Program-made: the position numbers and the translations under genes | Part shown: in pieces, positions 7,341 through 10,687 of the stretch | How positions within the stretch are numbered: the stretch's first letter is position 1 | Layout: each line of letters starts with the position of its first letter | From: Bacteroidota bacterium | Lineage (GTDB): Bacteria > Bacteroidota > Bacteroidia > B-17B0 > B-17BO | Reading direction: 5' to 3' | Assembly: GCA_025356715.1 (NCBI GenBank) | Contig: JANXRU010000404.1 | Location: 1 to 10,687, forward strand | DNA: 10,687 bases | Notes under the pieces: generated by a model | Databases searched by the model: none | Seen by the model: the letters and a program-made list of their open reading frames with translations, nothing else | What the model was told of the DNA's origin: nothing

Positions 7341-7936
7341 GAGCAAATTTCCAACTTGAAGGTGAACAAAAAACCTTACCAACAGCCACGCCTTTCGTTA
7401 AATTTTCTGACACTCCTATTGTTCAAACCAGCGATAAGCCTGTTGTTAGCTTCAATGATCTTAAAATAAAATCGCAATTTTTATTACAAAATAATCCTCA
7501 ACAAGGGCAAGTCATTTCTATACAAGCTACCGCTACTGAAGAACAAACAACGGCAACATCCTTTGAAGACATTGCATTAACAGAACTTAGAGCACAAGAC
7601 GCTGTGAGGCAATTTGCCGAAGAAAAAAGTAAAACAGGAAACAAACAATTGTATGCCACCCTTACATCTAGTAAAATCAGCCTAACAGATACAACCATTA
7701 CGATTGAAATTAATAATGAAGTTCAAAAAGAATTACTAAGTAACATCAAACAAGATTTGTTAGATGCCATTAGAAGCTTACTGAATAACAAACAAACCTT
7801 ATTAAACATTGTAGTTTCTGAAATTACAAGCGAAGTAAAAGCCTACAAGCCTGATGATAAATTTAAAATGATGGCCGAAAAAAACCCTGCTATATTGGAG
7901 CTTAAACGACGTTTTGATTTGAATGTAGAGTATTAG
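7331..7936 (+). CDS. dnaX: DnaX tau-specific C-terminal part, reached by -1 frameshift
   Basis: This is the continuation of dnaX in the -1 frame. It is open without a stop from the slip site to the TAG at 7934-7936 and adds 201 residues after K373, giving a joined protein of 574 residues, in the size range of tau (643 in E. coli). The first part is a Gln/Thr/Pro-rich linker of the kind that joins the collar to the tau domain. The last 110 residues form a domain of the type found at the end of Bacteroidota DnaX: FAEEKSKTGNKQLYATL, ITIEINNEVQKELL, LLDAIRSLLNN, and KFKMMAEKNPAILELKRRF near the end. In E. coli the tau C-terminus binds the polymerase alpha subunit and DnaB helicase; that role is inferred here. 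A GTG at 7604 is in frame, but it falls inside the linker-to-domain region and is not a convincing independent start. Losing this part would probably uncouple the polymerase and helicase, so it is likely expressed. Confidence 0.88.
   Translation, partial: DELGANFQLEGEQKTLPTATPFVKFSDTPIVQTSDKPVVSFNDLKIKSQFLLQNNPQQGQVISIQATATEEQTTATSFEDIALTELRAQDAVRQFAEEKSKTGNKQLYATLTSSKISLTDTTITIEINNEVQKELLSNIKQDLLDAIRSLLNNKQTLLNIVVSEITSEVKAYKPDDKFKMMAEKNPAILELKRRFDLNVEY
7336..7355 (+). promoter_or_regulatory. Possible weak stimulatory hairpin after the dnaX slip site
   Basis: GTT (7336-7338) and GGA (7340-7342) can pair with TCC (7350-7352) and AAC (7353-7355), leaving A7339 bulged and a seven-base loop. It begins 4 bases after the heptamer and encloses the zero-frame stop. 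Downstream hairpins stimulate -1 frameshifting in E. coli dnaX at a similar spacing. This one has only six pairs and may be chance. Confidence 0.2.
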
Positions 7937-8069
7937 TTTTAAAAGAAATTATATACACCTACGCTATATTATCCCCTCCTAAATATTTACTGGATATATA
8001 TAGTATTTCAAATGCAGTCAAAATAAATATTATATTTAAAATATATTATAACCAAAATAAATAACTTTT

Positions 8070-9722
8070 ATGAAATTAAAAACTATTCTATCCTTATTGA
8101 TTTTATCGTGTACTTTTCATGTATCAATATCTCAAGTAACTGTTGATTTTAAAGATAGACCAAAGCCAGAGCCAACATTTAATTTTCGTAAAATATCATC
8201 CAATAAAGACTTTATATACAACCTCGGCATTAAAGATAAAGGTGAGGAGTCAATCTATTTTATTGAAAAATATAACGTTACTTCTTTAGGTTTAGAATAT
8301 CAAAAAGATTTAAAAATATGCGAAGATGATAAGGCAGCTCTTGTACACCCCCTCTTTGTACCTCCTGTTTGCTTCGAATACAATAATCAATTAGTGGTAT
8401 TTTACTGTAGTTACAATAAAACTGACAAAAAAGTAACCATTAATGTAAAAACGGTTAATGAAAAAGGAGATGTTAATTCGAAATTTCAATCTTTAATTAG
8501 CTCTAAAGATATTTCTGTGCAACTGGACGGAATGTATTGGAATATGATTGGTTATGAAAAACCTGTGATTGGCTACACACTATCTGAAGATAAAAAGACT
8601 GTAATAATTGAAATTGATTCTCCTAAATTTAGTAAGGTGTATGCATATGTTATTTCAGATTTATTGCTAGGAAAAACAGATCATAAAGAAATTGATTTAT
8701 TGCCATTAGTTGAAAAAGAGAAAATTATTATTAATCGATTCTTTATGATAAACAATGATTTATGTTTTTCTTATACAAAAAAATTATCAGAAAAAAATAC
8801 CGATTTTGGATTCGCAATTCTTGACAATAAAACAAATAATTTTCAACTTAAAAATTTAGGATTAAACGTTAACACATTGTTTTCTATTAACTATAAGGTT
8901 GATCAAACTACAAATAAAATATTTATTACAGGATATCTAAGATATTCCATTAACTCGGCAGAACCTATAAGTGTTGAAAATTCTAAAGTAAAACTATTTA
9001 ACGTTCAATATAATTTAACCTCATTATCTTTTGAAAACAAAAATGAGTTTGACTTTTTACCTTCTATAGCTAAAATAATATCAGTTCCAAAATTAAACTA
9101 TGGATTTATTGAAAAAAAACATACCCCAGATCAATACTTAGAAAACGTAGACTTACTGGAAAGCCCAAATTATTATTACAACATTTCACATTTATTATTT
9201 GGTAGAGGGCCAGGTGCTGCTATAATAACCCCATCACATCCTGGAGGGGATCCAATGTCTGGTGGTGGTGTTACAACCGTTAGCAGGGACATACTAGTTA
9301 CCAAATTTGATAAAACAGGGAAACTAATTGCCCAATATTTAATGCCTCGCGCTACAGGCTTCAATACTTTTGCGGGATCCAGAAGCGGGTCGTTAATTGC
9401 ATTTGCTAATAAACAACGAAATTTCAATTATGGAATAATAAATGACGACTTGCACCTCTTTTATTTAGATGCCAAAAAGAATTTATTTACTCCATTGGAT
9501 ACTTACAACCCAAGAGATATCAAAGAATGTAAATTTGGCGATGCAACCTTGGTACATTTCAGCATTAAAAACAATAAAATAGAAAAAGAAATTTTGATTG
9601 AAAAAGATAATAAATGTTTTTTCTATTCAAATCAAAATATGATAATTAATAATGCTGTTTTATTCGATTTAGAAATTGACAAAAAAAATTCACAAGTTGG
9701 TAGAATAATCATTGCTAACTAA
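8070..9722 (+). CDS. Secreted protein of unknown function
   Basis: A 550-residue protein I cannot place in a family. Residues 1-21 look like a signal peptide (MKLK, then a hydrophobic core to about residue 13, then a likely cut between S21 and Q22, a common site in Bacteroidota); C14 gives a weaker lipoprotein alternative. The mature chain consists of many short beta-strand-like segments with charged turns, such as NQLVVFYCSYNKTDKK, NDLCFSYTKKLSEK, and NYGIINDDLHLFYLDAKKN. This resembles a repeated beta-rich fold, possibly propeller-like, although no clear repeat unit was aligned. Residues 378-400 are an unusual glycine/proline-rich stretch (GRGPG, HPGGDPMSGGG) before VSRDILVTKFDKTGKLI. There is no C-terminal secretion-sorting domain that I recognise. 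The gene stands alone 133 bases after dnaX and 32 bases before pgeF. The ATG is set by the signal peptide. Confidence 0.82.
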   Translation: MKLKTILSLLILSCTFHVSISQVTVDFKDRPKPEPTFNFRKISSNKDFIYNLGIKDKGEESIYFIEKYNVTSLGLEYQKDLKICEDDKAALVHPLFVPPVCFEYNNQLVVFYCSYNKTDKKVTINVKTVNEKGDVNSKFQSLISSKDISVQLDGMYWNMIGYEKPVIGYTLSEDKKTVIIEIDSPKFSKVYAYVISDLLLGKTDHKEIDLLPLVEKEKIIINRFFMINNDLCFSYTKKLSEKNTDFGFAILDNKTNNFQLKNLGLNVNTLFSINYKVDQTTNKIFITGYLRYSINSAEPISVENSKVKLFNVQYNLTSLSFENKNEFDFLPSIAKIISVPKLNYGFIEKKHTPDQYLENVDLLESPNYYYNISHLLFGRGPGAAIITPSHPGGDPMSGGGVTTVSRDILVTKFDKTGKLIAQYLMPRATGFNTFAGSRSGSLIAFANKQRNFNYGIINDDLHLFYLDAKKNLFTPLDTYNPRDIKECKFGDATLVHFSIKNNKIEKEILIEKDNKCFFYSNQNMIINNAVLFDLEIDKKNSQVGRIIIAN

Positions 9723-9754
9723 AATAGTCGTTCAGTCTCCCTAATTTAAAATCA

Positions 9755-10462
9755 ATGCACTGGATTCATAGCCCAACTATTTCAACCATACATGGCTTTT
9801 CTACAAGGCACGGAGGCGTATCTCCAAAACCTTTTGACAGTCTTAATTTAGGAGGCATTGATGATTTACCAGAGAATATTGCCGAAAACAGAAAACGAGC
9901 ATTATCAGAACTACATATTAAGTTTGAACAAGTATCTTATTTAAATCAAATTCATAGCAATATCGTTTGTAAAGCCTCTACTGGTAAGCAAACAGGAGAT
10001 GCCCTCGTTTCAAATCAAAAGAACATCTGCTTAGCTGTTGGTGCGGCAGATTGTTACCCTATTTTATTTTATGATGCAAAAAATAATGTAATAGGTGCTG
10101 CCCACTGTGGCTGGAAAGGCACTTTAGCTCGTATAGTAAAAAAAACCATTAACGAAATGGTTTTGCTTGGCGCCAAAACAAAATATATTACGGTTGCCAT
10201 CGGGCAAGGTATTAGTGCCAAAAACTACGAAGTGAGTGAGGATGTAATTTCTCAATTTCAACAAGCAGGTTTTCCAACTTCCTGTTGGCAAAACAGGCAA
10301 TTAGATTTATTACAAGCCAATACATGCGTTTCTTTAGAAAACGGCATTCCAATAGAACATATTTGGAGTATGGATCGTTGTACAACTGAAGCCGATTTCT
10401 TCTCCTATCGTCGTGATCATGGTAAAACGGGCCGCATGTGGGCAGTCATTATGATGGTTTAA
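9755..10462 (+). CDS. pgeF: Peptidoglycan editing factor PgeF (YfiH / multicopper-polyphenol-oxidoreductase family)
   Basis: A 235-residue protein of the YfiH family. The E. coli member keeps L-serine from replacing L-alanine in peptidoglycan precursors, and other members act on purine nucleosides. Motifs in order are STRHGGVS (16-23), NQIHSN (64-69), GDALV (81-85), GAADCYPILFYD (96-107), GAAHCGWKGTLARIV (114-128), IGQGISAKNYEV (149-160) and TEADFFSYRRDHGKTGRMW (211-229). The metal-binding His-Cys-His triad is intact: H67, C100 and H117, with the same Cys-to-His spacing as in E. coli YfiH as I recall it. The length is normal. The ATG at 9755 lies 32 bases after the secreted-protein gene, and co-transcription is possible but not shown. 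No signal peptide is visible, so it is cytoplasmic. Family membership is firm; the physiological substrate is inferred. Confidence 0.93.
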   Translation: MHWIHSPTISTIHGFSTRHGGVSPKPFDSLNLGGIDDLPENIAENRKRALSELHIKFEQVSYLNQIHSNIVCKASTGKQTGDALVSNQKNICLAVGAADCYPILFYDAKNNVIGAAHCGWKGTLARIVKKTINEMVLLGAKTKYITVAIGQGISAKNYEVSEDVISQFQQAGFPTSCWQNRQLDLLQANTCVSLENGIPIEHIWSMDRCTTEADFFSYRRDHGKTGRMWAVIMMV

Positions 10463-10477
10463 CGAGATTTAATTGTA

Positions 10478-10550
10478 AGCAGAAAATCCCTTAATAATAT
10501 GTTAAAATAGGCTTAAATAGATAAAGTTGCTTTCTCAGCAAAAAATCCCT
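10478..10550 (+). repeat. Direct repeat AGCARAAAATCCCT, second copy in the typA promoter
   Basis: AGCAGAAAATCCCT (10478-10491) recurs as AGCAAAAAATCCCT (10537-10550), with 13 of 14 bases the same and start points 59 bases apart. The second copy lies between the -33 and -7 elements of the typA promoter and shares the first base of the -7 element. It could be a regulator site or a relic duplication. No known operator is recognised. Confidence 0.45.
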
Positions 10551-10557
10551 AATTTTG
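10527..10557 (+). promoter_or_regulatory. Bacteroidota-type promoter for typA
   Basis: TTG at 10527-10529 is followed after 20 bases by TAATTTTG (10550-10557), an exact match to the TAnnTTTG -7 element used by the Bacteroidota primary sigma factor, with a nearly consensus -33 element and spacing. Transcription would start around 10564, leaving a leader of roughly 17 bases before the typA ATG. This is the clearest promoter in the window and it separates typA from pgeF. Confidence 0.72.
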
Positions 10558-10580
10558 CGCCCTTAATCAAAAAAACAAAC

Positions 10581-10687
10581 ATGTCAGAAATTAGAAACAT
10601 TGCCATCATTGCCCATGTCGATCACGGTAAAACAACTTTAGTAGATAAAATTTTACACCAGTGTAATTTATTTAGAGAAAATCAAGC
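10581..10687 (+). CDS. typA: Ribosome-associated GTPase TypA/BipA, N-terminus only
   Basis: The gene runs off the window after 35 complete codons. The visible product begins [20 protein letters not shown], then [23 protein letters not shown] (residues 11-18) is the G1 P-loop of translational GTPases, and the [19 protein letters not shown] context followed by LFRENQ is characteristic of TypA/BipA rather than LepA, EF-G or EF-Tu. TypA is an EF-G-like GTPase that assists ribosome assembly and adaptation to stress or low temperature. The remaining GTPase motifs and the C-terminal domains lie outside the window. The ATG follows a leader of A and C bases with no Shine-Dalgarno sequence, and a strong promoter lies immediately upstream. 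Confidence 0.92.
   Translation, partial: MSEIRNIAIIAHVDHGKTTLVDKILHQCNLFRENQ

Noticed and set aside
7498..7698. Minus-strand open frame of 66 codons inside the dnaX tau region
   Set aside because: The plus strand here is clearly the DnaX linker and start of the C-terminal domain in the -1 frame, so this is a shadow.
7604..7936. Separate gene starting at the GTG at 7604
   Set aside because: The same frame is open back to 7331 and joins dnaX at a slip site, so it is the DnaX C-terminus and not an independent gene.
9176..9427. Minus-strand open frame of 83 codons inside the secreted-protein gene
   Set aside because: It arises from the antisense of the Gly/Pro-rich segment and has no supporting start context or homology that I recognise.
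9742..9749. TAATTTAA before pgeF as a promoter element
   Set aside because: It has mismatches to TAnnTTTG, lies within 10 bases of the start codon, and has no TTG upstream at the required spacing.

Overview
The window is low-GC, gene-dense chromosomal DNA that looks like a free-living member of the Bacteroidota. The clues are the types of protein encoded (a secreted carboxypeptidase-regulatory-domain protein, small lipoproteins, a DUF433/DUF5615 pair), AT-rich leaders with no Shine-Dalgarno sequences, a clear Bacteroidota-type promoter (TTG, 20 bases, TAATTTTG) before the last gene, and close matches to Bacteroidota forms of FolC, RuvB, QueG, DnaX, PgeF and TypA. I cannot name a genus.

Layout. 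Positions 2-1288 (+) hold folC (folate polyglutamylation), facing a small lipoprotein gene (1309-1773, -). Positions 1952-4366 (+) form a likely co-directional run: ruvB (Holliday-junction branch migration), a DUF433 antitoxin-like gene, a DUF5615 toxin-like gene that overlaps it by 4 bases and is cut short, and queG (last step of queuosine synthesis). Positions 4372-5998 (-) hold a two-gene unit: a secreted carboxypeptidase-regulatory-domain protein, then an unrecognised two-helix membrane protein with a possible PH-like tail. Positions 5999-6212 are a divergent intergenic region with a roughly 95-base imperfect palindrome that looks like an interspersed repeat.

Positions 6213-7936 (+) are dnaX, the clamp-loader gamma/tau gene, and are the most interesting part of the window. 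The zero frame stops at codon 376 just after a run of ten A and a G. The tau C-terminal domain lies in the -1 frame and stays open to 7936. The run contains an A AAA AAG slip site in the right phase, so a -1 ribosomal slip or a one-A transcriptional slip would give a 574-residue tau-like protein, and normal decoding a 375-residue gamma-like one. This is the reverse of the E. coli arrangement, where normal decoding gives tau. A homopolymer sequencing error is the main alternative.

Positions 8070-9722 (+) encode a secreted protein of unknown function, 9755-10462 (+) PgeF (YfiH family), and 10581 to the window end the start of typA/bipA with its own promoter. Most genes are housekeeping (folate, recombination, tRNA modification, replication, cell-wall quality control, ribosome-associated GTPase) and do not form one pathway. 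I see no rRNA, tRNA, CRISPR array, insertion sequence or prophage. No intergenic gap exceeds about 215 bases.
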